From the NCBI RefSeq assembly GCF_963576675.1, contig NC_088911.1, positions 138,263,929-138,327,928 of the forward strand: 64,000 nt of DNA, read 5' to 3'. Every line of letters starts with the position of its first letter. The first letter of the stretch is position 1. The notes beneath the pieces were generated by a model. The model made no database searches. It saw only the letters and a program-made list of their open reading frames with translations, and was not told the DNA's origin. Positions 35,213 through 46,227 of the stretch are shown here, one piece after another. Both the position numbers and the translations under genes were made by a program. This DNA comes from Euphorbia lathyris (Eukaryota > Streptophyta > Magnoliopsida > Malpighiales > Euphorbiaceae).

Positions 35213-35860
35213 GGGGGGAGTACACCAACACTGGGAAAAATCCCAAAAATTATTGCAAATACCACAGGAAGAATGGCCATGATACTGACGCGTGCTGGGA
35301 ATTAGCCAGAGAGATAGAAAGGCTTATCGAAAGGGGAAAGTTGGACCGGTTCATCCAAAATGATGGCAAGAAGGGAGATGGTGATAGATCCAGAGATGAT
35401 CAGAAGAAAAAGGCGAAAGGGACCATCAATGTCATAGCAGGCGGACCTAGGTACCAACCTGTGTTGAAAAAGGCAAAAACCACTGCTCTAGACAGGACAT
35501 CGCTTAATCGCCCTTTTGCGGATACCGGTCCGGAGATCTCCCCTCATGCAGATGCCTTGGTCATTACTATGATGGTGGAAGGCTGGGAGATGAAAAGAGT
35601 GATGATTAATACGGGGAGTTCGTGCAATGTCATCACAAGAGGAGCATTCGCCAAACTCATGGTTGATCCAATCCAAGTGGAAACCACCATAGTGGACATT
35701 CTAGGGGTAACAGGACACACCATCCAAACAAAGGGCCAGGTAACACTAGACTGTGAGTTAGCGGATGAGGATCAAATCTGGAAAGGCGATTTGGAATTCT
35801 CCATCCTGGATGGCCAGTTAGCCTACAACATCATCCTTGGGCGACCCTTTTATTTCCGAG
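35213..35860 (+). pseudogene. Tat gag C-terminus and protease
   Basis: Continues the gag of 23893-24910. First comes a zinc-knuckle-like CKYHRKNGHDTDAC, then a basic linker, then the retropepsin: MKRVMINTGSSCNVI, VETTIVDILGVTGHTI and YNIILGRPFYF. The active-site triad should be Asp-Thr/Ser-Gly, but here it reads Asn-Thr-Gly (Asn codon at 35608), which would abolish catalysis. A one-base frameshift near 35850 takes the frame to the RT part. Protease normally cuts Gag-Pol inside the particle. Confidence 0.85.
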
Positions 35861-37741
35861 GCAGCAGCTCTTATCTCTATACGCCACTTAACTCTTTACA
35901 TCCCCATGGCCAAGGGAGGTGTAATGATCAGAGGAAGCCAAAAAGTGGCTCAGGAGACGTATTCAGCATCGTTGATGATTCGTCCACAGCCTAAAGATGA
36001 GGACGAAGAAGAGCTTATCACAATGGCCTTGGGTGAAACAGAGATGTACCTCATGGCGGATGAAAAGCAGGTACGGATGGCTAAAGGGCTAAAGGGAGAA
36101 ATTAAGGAAGCTATCACCAAGGTTCTCCATGAGTCAGAGGATGTCTTTGCATGGAAAGATGAGATTCTCCCCGGGATTAGTCCAGATGTGATCACTCACA
36201 AACTCAACATCGACAAAGACGCGGTACCGGTGGCCCAAAAACGAAGAAACCATGGCCCGGAGAGGCAGAAGGTGATAGAAGAAGAGATCACCAAGCTCGA
36301 ACGAGCGGATGCCATCGAAGAGGTACTTTATACACAATGGCTGGCGAATGTGGTTCTAGTCAAGAAAGCGGGCGGATCATACCGCATGTGTATTGACTTC
36401 AGAGACCTCAACAAAGCTTGTCCCAAAGACAACTACCCCCTGCCCTGTATTGATATCCTAGTAGATGGAACCGCGGGACACGCCATGTACTCCTTCATAG
36501 ACGTGAAGTCGAGCTACCATCAGATCCCAATGGAGCCTTCGGATAGGATCAAAACTTCGTTCGTGACTCACCAAGCCACCTATTGCTTTAAAGTCATGTC
36601 CTTTGGGCTTAAGAACGCGGGTGCGACCTATCAGCGGATGATGAACAAAATATTCGCAGAAAGCAAAGGTGAAAACTTTTCTGTCTATATGGATGATATG
36701 ATCATCAAAAGTACCACTTTAAAGAAGCATGCGGATGACATAAAGGAGGTACTGGGCGTACTCTGACATCACAACATTAAATTGAACCCGGAGAAGTGTA
36801 CCTTTGGGGCGACGTATGGAAAGTTCTTGGGATTCATGATTAGCCAGAAGGGAGTGAGCCCAAACCCTGATAAAATCAAAGCCGTTTTGGAGATGAAAGC
36901 ACCACAGAATATTAGGGAAGTGCAACGTCTTAATGGGCGTATCGTAGCCTTGGGCAGGTTCATCTCATGCTCAGCCCGACGATGCCAACCCTTTTATGAA
37001 GTAATCAATAAGCAAAAGGCGTTTGAGTGGAGCGAGGACTGCGAGAAAGCTTTCCAGGGGATCAAACGGTTTCTCACGGAACCACCCCTTATGAGTCGTC
37101 CCTTGAAAGGTGAGAATCTCTACATGTATGTTTCAGTTACAGATAAGGCTGTTTGCACAGTTATGATAAGGGAAGAAAAGGGTTAGCAATATCCTATCTA
37201 TTACGTGAGCAAGATATTAAAAGATGCTGAAACCCGATATTCCAAGTTGGACAAAATGGCACTGGCCGTCGTCACCACCTCCATACGCCTCCGGACTTAC
37301 TTTCAAGCACATACTGTCATAATTCGTACAAGTATACCCATGAGGAAGGTATTGCAAAAACCAGAAACTTCAGGGAGACTCATGGAGTGGGCAATCCGCC
37401 TTGGAGAATTTGATGCACGATATGAGAGCAGATCAGCCTTGAAGAGTCAAGTCTTGGCAGACTTTGTGAATGAATTCACTGAAGAGGGAATGAATCTCTC
37501 CAAATCGAAAGTCGAGGAATGGACGATGTATACGGATGGAGCCTCCTCAGCAGAAGGTGCAGGTATAGGCATCGTGATCAAAGGTCCCCAATATATAAAG
37601 CTACGGTACGCAGCAAAATTAGATTTCCTTGCAACCAACAACGCGGCGGAATATGAGGCCCTAATATTGGGGCTGCGCCTGCTAAAAGAAATCACTCCCG
37701 AGCGGATTGTGATCTATAGTGATTCCAAGTTAATGGTCAAC
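35861..37741 (+). pseudogene. Tat reverse transcriptase and RNase H
   Basis: RT: RMCIDFRDLNKACPKDNYPLP, SFIDVKSSYHQI, FGLKNAGATYQRMMN and the catalytic YMDD at 36686-36697, followed by the thumb (KFLGFMISQKGV) and RT-associated RNase H region (from about 37025). Stops interrupt it at 36764 (TGA), 37183 (TAG) and 37740 (TAG); each sits where the family has Arg or Gln, so C-to-T changes explain them. From 37520 a second, archaeal-type RNase H starts (MYTDGASSAEGAGIGIVI, NNAAEYEALILGLRL, IYSDSKL), the dual-RNase H arrangement of Tat elements. Converts the RNA genome to DNA in family members; this copy cannot make a full product. Confidence 0.9.
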
Positions 37742-37996
37742 TAGGTGATCAAAAATTACGAAGTAAAAGATGATATTTTGGCCAAATACGTTGCTGAGGT
37801 CAAAAAATTGCTGGATCACCTTGAAGCCAAAGAAACTAAGTGGGAACTAATCCATGTACCTCGAGGATCAAACACAGAAGCATATCACCTAGCTAAAATG
37901 GCTTCCAGTAAGGAGAACTGGGCGGATTCAGAATGCCCATTCGAGGTCAAGCAGCTCCCGCATTCGCCTTGGAGGAGGTATCCATACTCACGATAG
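37742..37996 (+). pseudogene. End of Tat archaeal-type RNase H
   Basis: After the TAG at 37740 the frame goes on with VIKNYEVKDDILAKY to NTEAYHLAKMASS. The last catalytic Asp of this RNase H type normally lies in an ADALAK-like word; here AYHLAK has Tyr in its place. A frameshift in 37930-37990 leads to the integrase frame. Confidence 0.75.
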
Positions 37997-39249
37997 TAGA
38001 AAGTGATTGGAGATCTACAATTCGCCAGTATCTGATAGATGGAGCTCTACCTATAGACAAGGAAGAAGCTCAGCGGATTGTCAGGAAGGCGGCCTATTTC
38101 TCCGTGATAAATGATTGCTTGTACAGGAAGTCTTTTAGCCATCCCTGGCTGAAATGCATCGTGCCAGAAGAGGGACAACTGATCCTCAAAGAGTTGCATG
38201 AAGGTGTATGTGGAGCTCACGAGGCATCTGCCTCCATTTTGAGGAAATCCAGGTTAGTAGGATTTTATTGGCCTACGGCAGAACTTGATGCTCAAAAGTT
38301 TGTGGAGTCTTGCCATAATTGTCAGATTCATGCAAATGAATCACACACTGCTAAACACCTTCAAAGGCCCATCATCGAAGGTCGACCCTTTGCGGTCTGG
38401 GGAATTGACATAGTTGGACCATTTCCTCCCACCAGAAGGCAAAGGAAGTATGTTGTAGTGGCTGTGGATCATTTCACCAAATGGGTAGAGGCTGAGGCTG
38501 TCTCCTCTATCAATGCTGAATGAATGGTGGAGTTTGTCAAAGATAACATCGTTGGAAGATATGGAGTTCCTCATACGATTATCACTGACAATGGAACGCA
38601 ATTCAACTGTGTAGAGTTCAAAACTTTCTGTGAAGAATTGGGCATTCTGAACAGATTCGCCTCAATTTATTATCCTCAGTCAAACGGTATGACCGAAGTT
38701 ACGAACCAGACAATCGTTAAAGGAATAAAGAAAAGATTGGGTGAGCATGACAAGAAATGGGCGGATCAGTTAACGAGCGTCCTATGGGCGTATCGCACTA
38801 CTCCCAGAATAGCTACGGGCGAGACGCCATTCGCCCTTTGTCACGGTGTCGAAGCTGTAATCCCAGTTGAAATACAGGTCCCAAGTGACAGAGTTGCATT
38901 CTATTGCGAGGATAAAAACAACCAAAGGTTGAAAGAAAGTCTTGATCAAGTGGAGGAAAGGCGAGAGAAGGCATACGTACGCTTGGCGGCTTACAAGCAG
39001 CGGATCGCAGCTTATCATGACAAGAATGCCAAACTTGTAAACTTGAATGTGGGAGACCTCGTACTCCGTAAAGCAGACAAAATCCAATCCAAGGAAGGAA
39101 AAGGAAAGCTAGGGCTCAACTGGACAGGTCCATACAGAATAGTTGACAAGATTGGGTTCGCCACATTTAGGATTCAAGACATGGAGGGAAACACGTTGCC
39201 GCGTACATGGAATCTCCAAAATCTCCGCAAATATTTCGCCCGAAAATAG
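37933..39249 (+). pseudogene. Tat integrase
   Basis: Begins with a linker ending in LEEVSILTIVESDWR, then the zinc-binding region (LHEGVCGAHEASA, CHNCQ), and the catalytic core: GIDIVGPFP (first Asp), TDNGTQF (second Asp) and SNGMTEVTNQ (Glu). A TGA at 38521 (expected Arg) breaks the core. The C-terminal part has LSWTGPYRIV-like GLNWTGPYRIV and ends at the TAG of 39247 after LRKYFARK. No chromodomain. Integrase inserts the DNA copy into nuclear DNA; this copy is broken once, otherwise well preserved. Confidence 0.9.
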
Positions 39250-39892
39250 AATGTAAACAAGGTCTTGAGTACTCTTTTTCCTTTAGTAAGCTTTTTCCCA
39301 TGAGGTTTTTCTTATTAAAGGTTTTAATGAGGCTCACATATAAGACCCGCTTGCTGTAATAAAACGTATCTCCAATCAATAAAAAGCAATTGTTCTATTG
39401 TCAATATTCTTTTTAAGTATTTTCTTGCAGCAATATAAATATTCTAGTCTAAAAAAGAAGGGGGGCACCCGACACTTCCCACAACAAAAAGTACTGCTAT
39501 CACATAGCTACTTTTTCTCCTCAAAGATAGGAGATCAATCTCATGGGCGAATCAATCTTTAATTGATCACCATTAGAGATAGAGTTAAAACATTTCTCGG
39601 ACGCGAGATCTTTACACTCTCTTACACCCTTCCCAAAGAAGGGTTCACAAGTCCTAAAGGCGGATCAATTCACCTCAAAGATAGGTAGCAAGATGATCCC
39701 TAAGGCAGCTTAACTTCCTCTAAAGGAATAGAACAGCTTCAAACCTTCACAAAGGTTCGCACAATGGAGTATGGCTGGCCACCTACTTCAAAACAAATCC
39801 TAAAAGCCTATAAATTTACTTACGCAAACGTAAAAGAAAAATAAATAATAGCAAGGATTAAACAACTGTACTTAAAGTTTTACAAATAAAAA
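39250..39892. other. Non-coding spacer of Tat element after pol
   Basis: About 640 bp with no supported ORF. It separates the end of integrase from the end of the antisense gene, and would include that gene's terminator or polyadenylation region on the minus strand (AT-rich at 39830-39890). Confidence 0.6.
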
Positions 39893-42147
39893 TTAAACAT
39901 TGACAGGAGCATCCTCCTTAATATTCTTCTCGCCTAATGCGCCTTCTTGAGGGGCTTCCTTCTCAACGGCTCCGGATACGCCCAACAAAGAGATTTCCTT
40001 TTCCACAGAAGTAGTTCCCTCAAGAGGAAGAGTGCCATCAGTTATCAGCTCATCACCCGCCTTTGGAGATACTTCTTCAAGGTCCACCAGCTTGATGCTG
40101 GCAGAAGGTTTGCTTTCTTCGGCGGGTCCCTTCATCCATTTCCGAACTTGATCACGGATGTAATCCTTGACGTCCGGGATTTTACGATATTTGAGGACAA
40201 CATCCGGGTCAGGAACGGCGAACTCCGGATCAGTAAAATCAATCTCAGGATTCGCCAGTTGGACGTACGTCATAATCCATTCGCCGTAAAAGAAAGTTTG
40301 CTCCCCCGCCATGAATTTAGCATCTGCTAAGGCATCCTCATGCTCCTTAGCATCTGCTTCGATCTTTTCCTTCAGCTTTTGGTTCTCAGCATCCTTGAGG
40401 GCAATGGCGGACGCGGCATTCGCGTTAGCATCAACAACTTCTTTCTCCAACTTTTCTATAGTGGCCTTATCCGCCACCCCTTGAAGGAGCTCAGCTTCCA
40501 TGGCACGCAAGCGAGTATACATCTATCAAGACAAACAGTTCATTCAAACGAAAGAACAATGGCAAAACCCTCCCCAAAGGAGATCATTTATTCAACCAAA
40601 CAATAACAAAAGGACAGAGGGAACTTACCGTTAGCAGCTCTGTCTTTCCCATTCGGACATGGGTTGATCCTGGGATCTGGTTTTGTTTCTTCTGCACCTC
40701 GCCCAACTGACCAAGAGCCTCGTCTAGGTCATTAATGACAGACTCATTCTCCAACGTTCCCTGAATACCATGTTTGGCGGACCAGTAACCGCCCAGGTCA
40801 GGCTTCGCCATTTGCACAAAGAGGAGAAAGTCAGAACTTAAATTCAAAATATGGCAAGAGGAAAAGGTGAAACAGCTTACTTGTTCCTTCTCCGCCAAGG
40901 GCCTTGCGGATTTCATGGCATCCGCCAGGAACTTTTGTCCGCCAGAAGCTGTAGGCTTCCTTTTCTTCAGAGGCGGATCGACCATTATATCCGCAGGACG
41001 TTTCCCTGCACCCTTTTGAGGATCCGATGCCTGCCCTCTCTTTCGAGCCTCCTCCTCCTTCATTTTCTTACGCATCTCTATAAGAGCGTGATTAGTCTTA
41101 GATAAACTGACAAAGAGAACAATAAAGTAATCAAGGTTCAAAGAAAAGAACAAGGTTACCTTCATCAAATTGTGCAAACTTTGAGTAAATGAACTGGCCC
41201 CCTTCTCGGCGAATCAAGGGAATGTCATTCATCATGAAGTCCAAAGCGTCAGCATATGTCCAGGCATCCGCCCTGACACTCTTCATGAGATCCGCTACTG
41301 CCTCATCACTATCTGTCAATATACGCATGTCTCCCACCATATGCAAAGGTTTGGCATTCCAGTACGATGGAAAGCCTAGAGACTCGCCCTCTTGTATTTT
41401 GACATAGAAGAATTTTTCGTCCCAAAGATGGACGTTGGACTTCTTGCCGCTAAACGGCGAATATACTCCAAACTTTGCAAATGTGAGGAAAGACTCAGAC
41501 TTTCGCTGTGATGGTTTATGAAATGATCGAAAGACACGAGGAGTGCACACGACCCCTAAGTTTGAAGCTAGGTAACAATCTAAAGCTAGATCTAACCAGC
41601 CATTTGGATGTAATTGGCTGGCAGTGATGTCAAAGTAAGCAAGGATGTCCGCCATCATCTTTGGAAGAGGAAGTCGGAACCCTCTTTCTATATGACTACA
41701 ATATACAGTCAGATATCCGCGTGGCGGACAGGCGGGTCGTTGATGAGGAGCCGCCAATCGAGTCTTATAGTCCTTTATCCATGGAAAGCGATTCACTAGA
41801 TCCGCTAGATCCGCGGCGCTCATGCGAGATGGAGTAGACGCCGCACGAGGCACCTTTTTCCTAACCGGGGCAGAAGAAGAGGCCACCATCCCGGAAACTC
41901 GCCTAAAATCAATTGCCGGAGCAATACCGATAATGGGGACGGAAAGGTTTTGAATTCTACTTGAACGAGTTCGACCACTATTTTGCGCCGAGTTACGCAA
42001 CTCAGCTAAATTAGAGCTAACCGTACCCTCGGAAGAATAAGAATTTTCCGATGAAGAAGTAGTCCAGCTAACTACGATTTCAGAGGAAGAAGTCAAATTA
42101 AAAAGATCAAAGGTCGATTCGGAGGATGAAGAAGAGCTCCTAAACAT
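39893..42147 (-). CDS. Four-exon antisense gene of Tat element (PF04195-like)
   Basis: On the minus strand, exons 42147-41160, 41077-40881, 40811-40629 and 40522-39893 join in phase to 665 codons with no stop. Introns 1 and 3 have GT-AG ends; intron 2 has a GT donor but its best acceptor reads CAA just before the exon, apparently a changed CAG. Exon 1 is Ser-rich, then has FRLPLPKMMADILAYFDI and LHPNGWLDLALDCYL, as in the putative gypsy-type transposon domain found in antisense ORFs of Tat-lineage elements. Exon 2 is basic with KRPADIMVDPPLKKRK, a possible nuclear signal. Exon 4 starts with a coiled coil (about 60 residues). It sits between integrase and the 3' LTR. Role unknown; its intactness contrasts with the broken pol. 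Confidence 0.8.
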
Positions 42148-42452
42148 TCTGAAAAAATAGAATGAAAAAGATGAACTTACATGAAAATAAAAGCTTCGAT
42201 AAACTCTGAAACTCCAGGAAAAGCTCTGGGCAAAGAAAGCGCAAAGGAAAATGGAGAAGAAGAACAAATGAGGAAGAAAGAGAAAGAGGAGAAGGAAGAA
42301 GACGTTTTCTCTCTTCTCGAGCGACACGCCGACAACACGTGTCACCCATCGATTGGCATTGAACAGAGTGACCATTAATGCAGGTAATCATGACGGCGCG
42401 CAAAGAAGCTCAAAAGCCCTAAAGGACTTTAAAGGAACTTTAGGGGGGCTTC

Positions 42453-42936
42453 TGATAACATTGTGATATTATCCCAAGGATCAAAAAGGATATTCGTCTA
42501 GAACGGCCACGTGTTGATCACCTGATACCGGCGTATCACGGTGTATTGAGCAAAGGGATCCGACAGGCGGATCACCAATATCTCACCACAAGAGATTCGC
42601 GGGCGAACCTAAGAGGCGAATCGCCATAACCGCCCAATCCGCTATTGAAACAGCTGAGCCGATCCCGCACTAAAGACCATTAATAAGCAATCAATTTCCT
42701 AAACGGACATGCTTAAAGGGAATCAGTAACCGCCATTAATGGAGCATTAATGGAGACTTTCTAGTTACTAAAGGTTACAACTCCATGACTATATATAGCT
42801 AGTATCTCGAGCTATCAAGGTACACATTCACTTACCCTTTGTCAATTCAGTTTGCTCTCTTGTTCTTCTATACTGACTTTGGCATCGGAGCTTCCCCCCG
42901 TCGAACCCAACGACGCCCCCACAGAGACGGAAGCCT
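42453..42936 (+). mobile_element. 3' LTR of Tat element, truncated
   Basis: Polypurine TTTAGGGGGG (42440-42448) is followed by TGATAACATTGTG. The LTR has a TATA box CTATATATAG at about 42788 and near its end GACTTTGGCATCGGAGCTTCC, the R-U5 word shared by Tat LTRs. At about 42937 it gives way to copia sequence, so the end with its CA is probably missing. I find no matching 5' LTR near 23.6 kb. Confidence 0.75.
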
Positions 42937-43940
42937 ATTGGAAATTCTCCACCAGTCATCAAGACTCTAAGAAGTTGAGGAAAGACATCACATCTATTCA
43001 GAACCAGCTAAAGGTTCCGAATAAGAAAAATGTCCATCATTACGCTGAGTACTCAGGTACTAGTCAGCGAAAATGGACTCCCCAATGAAATGTCCAATGT
43101 GACTTTTGTGGGAAGAAAGGCCACACTACTAAGGTGTGCTGGCATGCTCAGCACAATGGTGCTGACCCGCCAATAAGGCGACCACAAAGGAAGGTCCATT
43201 ATGACTTCTGTGGTAAGACTGGCCACACCACCAATGTGTGCCGTCATAAAATGAAATATGATGATCACCTGCTGTGCCTAACAAACGAGGATCCAAAAAG
43301 ACTTGGGTACCTAAAGATAACTAGTTATATTACAGGTCGGCCTGAGGTGTGCAGAGAAGTCAAAGTTGTCGTACATTGACAGGGCATGCTCGAGGCATAT
43401 GACGGGTGATGAAACTCAGTTCATCACACTTGAGCTTAAATGAGGAGGAAGCGTAAGTTTTGGAGACAACAAAAAGGGTAAGATAGTAGGGTTAGGAACC
43501 GTTGGTGGTAATCCTACTATTGAGTCTTCCTAATATAGTGGTAGAAAGGTTATATTCGATGCCACTGGATGTAAAATACTCGAGGGGAAAATGAATGAAT
43601 TGATTTTAACCGCCCCTCGCGTTGACAATGTCTTTATGCTGAATTTAGAAAAGAAATTTTCAAAAAATATATGCTTAGTATCAAAGGAAGAAAATTCCTG
43701 GCTATGGCACAGGAGACTTGGTCATGTAAGCATGGACCTCCTGGCCAGATTAGCAAGAAAGCAATTAGTTGAGGGACTGCCCGAACTTAAGTTCGAAAAG
43801 GATCAATTGTGCAATGCTTGTCAGCAAGGAAAACAAACAAAAAAATCTTTTCACAGTAAAAACATCATCTCAACTAAGCGTCCACTAGAGTTGCTACATG
43901 TTAGGCATGAATTTGACTACAATTTAACATGTTATTTGTA
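42937..43940 (+). pseudogene. Ty1/copia fragment: gag zinc knuckles, protease, GAG-pre-integrase
   Basis: The order is: end of gag with two CCHC knuckles (CDFCGKKGHTTKVC at about 43099 and DFCGKTGHTTNVC at about 43205), a protease remnant from 43380 (CSRHMTGD, GGSVSFGDNKKGKI), and the GAG-pre-integrase domain (WLWHRRLGHVSMDLLARLA, CNACQQGKQTKKSF) up to about 43905. Stops at 43086, 43439 and 43531, a frameshift, and a deletion before the protease make it non-functional. RT and integrase are missing. Known role in the family is polyprotein processing and particle assembly. Confidence 0.85.
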
Positions 43941-44249
43941 ATGAATTAAGGGTGTTTTTAGGGTTAAATTACAAGAAAGAAGGTCTTATAAGTGTTTTTG
44001 TGCAGATAAGGAAAGATTAAGTCGAACAGTCTGGAAGCATCCTGTTTCGCACATACCATGAGGAGTTGAGCCATTCTTTGATCCAGCGGTCTAACGCTGG
44101 AACTTGTGATGACGGACAACGACATGACGGAAGGTAGGTGCGGCAGGAGCAGCAGGCAGAAAGGCGGATAAGAGCATAAAAGTAGCAAGATGAAATGAAA
44201 GTTTGACCCTTAAGTGTTCAATGGTCAAAAGGATCTTAACCACTTAAAG
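43941..44249. other. Unassigned sequence left of solo LTR
   Basis: About 310 bp with no recognised gene. Together with 45779-46227 it was one continuous stretch before the solo LTR was inserted at the TAAAG site. The two parts do not show LTR ends that I can recognise. Confidence 0.5.
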
Positions 44250-45773
44250 TGTTGAGCGATTTCCGCAAGTGCACGGTATACGCTTGTAGTAATAAAAGAT
44301 ATCGAACCCACAGGGAATGCTTTTTAACTAAAACTTTATTTAATTCGGTTTTAATCACGTGTTTAGGTTTAATAAAAGAAATACGTTTAGTTGAAGAATT
44401 GGTTTTGGTAAATTAGGATTAGATAGAAGTATTAAGTCGAGTTTAGAAAACAGTTCTGCCTTGGGATTTTGATTAAAAGACAGATACTACCGTAATTGGA
44501 ATAAATAGAAGGTATAAAACTTATTTTCATAAAGCAAAGAAAACAACTTTAACTTTGTAAAGATTATGGACATGTAACAATATAGCGATTTATTCAATTA
44601 AATGGCTTTGAACCGTAGAAATCCCCCTGATGTTGAGGTGATTTCTACCTTAATCAAACTAGTATTTTATGTCTGATAAGCCGCGATCAGCGATCATGTC
44701 ATCCATAAAAACTAAATCTCTCAAGTGTTCAACAAAGTTCTTATATGAATAAGATGGAATAAAACGTTTTAATAAAAACACCAATTTATCATTTTGAAAA
44801 TCATTTTGTCAGAACAATATCAAAATAACAACAGTAAGAATTTATTGAATAAATAAGTATATCATTAATGAAATGTGAATTTTCACAAGTTAACAGAGAA
44901 GTAGAAACTTGGATAGCATTGCAACGAAAACTTTGAGATCCGGGTTGTCAATCTTTCTCTCAAACTCCGTAGGTGCGTCAAACCTCATGCGCTTCAGCCG
45001 TCAATTCTTCTCGCTGGATCTTCGGAATAGAGACTGATCTCGTCTACTACCAGAATGAAAACTAAACTAATACTGTTTTTATAACTAATCTAATAGCAAT
45101 TCGTGTACAGCACGATTGTTTACACAGAAATGAAATCTAACTTTCTGATTCTTTTCTGAATCAGAAACTCAACATAACAACTTTCTTCTCTAATTTCTCT
45201 AACTTTTTCCAACCTAACCAACCTCTAATTTCTGAAATGGATCACTTATTTATAGTTGTTGAATGGTTGTAAATGATGGGTCGTGTCCGCTGGTGAATGG
45301 TTGCTTTTATCCGAACGAACAGACGCGTTTTTCCGATTTAAACATGTGTTTTGTGTGCAGAAGGGTTTGCTGTTTCATATGAGATTCCGAGAATCTCAGT
45401 CGCGATAGGGGGTGCAGGAAAAGGCTGAAAACTTCGACTTTGGTGTTTGAGATTTAGAAAGTCGCGATTGAGATTTTGAGAATCTCAGTCACGACAGGGG
45501 CTTTTCTCCCCGTCTCTCGACTGCTTCTTGTCATCCTTGAGCGTTCTTCTGACTGATATGCATTCTCGGTACGTTTTTTAGGTTTTTCCTCCATTTTAGC
45601 TCCGTTTTCGCTCCGTTTTCGCTCCTATTTGGATTTAACCAAATAATTAAGTACCTTGCATCAAAGAAGTAAATAAAGGCGTAAAAGTATTCTAAATGAA
45701 TATAATTAGCACGATTTCAATGTAAATTTAACGTATTTATATATGATATTTTAGGTATATTTTGGGCTTAACA
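44250..45773 (-). mobile_element. Solo LTR, Athila type, 1524 bp
   Basis: On the minus strand it starts TGTTAAGCCCAAAATATACC and ends GGAAATCGCTCAACA. Perfect 5-bp duplication TAAAG on both sides (44245-44249 and 45774-45778), with no internal region: an LTR-LTR recombination product. The start is the same as at 63768, and the end the same as at 53341, so it is one family with the Athila at 53-64 kb. TATA box CTATAAATAAG at about 45246-45256. It includes inverted GAGATT/AATCTC words near 45385-45500. Confidence 0.93.
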
Positions 45774-46227
45774 TAAAGCAGTCTAGGATTTGTGAAAACA
45801 AATTGGTTGATTTTGTAATATTTTCTCGGATACTTTATGTACCGTGTTGACCTTTTCTTTTCCCTTAAATAGACGTAGTGGGGAAAGAAGAGGATCATCT
45901 TTTGTTAAACTTAAAAATAGACCTTTTGGGTAGAGAGAGAAGCTCTCGAGGAAGATGACTCCATTGATGGAGTTATGTAGAATGGAAGCAGACTGTTCAC
46001 TCGGCAGTATGAGTGAGTAGTCATTTTGAATAGGTTCAGCCAGTTAGGGCCGGTTATGTAAGTTTCCTAATTTCTATTTATGAATGAATGTTGTTAATTT
46101 ATGAAGTGTTTGATAAAGCTTTCTATTCCATTGCTTATGCAAGAATGTTAGTGCTAGATGAATGATAGGGAACTGCTTTCATCTGCACCGAACCTTTTAT
46201 CAAACATCCAACCCCGAAGCAGGAATA
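45774..46227. other. Unassigned sequence between solo LTR and LTR D
   Basis: About 450 bp starting with the second TAAAG. It contains no ORF of interest and no recognised element end. It may belong to a copia LTR continuing from the fragment at 42937-43940, but I have no direct evidence. Confidence 0.5.

Noticed and set aside
40340..41105. Plus-strand ORFs opposite the antisense gene
   Set aside because: The minus strand has matched exon phases, splice sites and a recognised domain; the plus ORFs are short and featureless.
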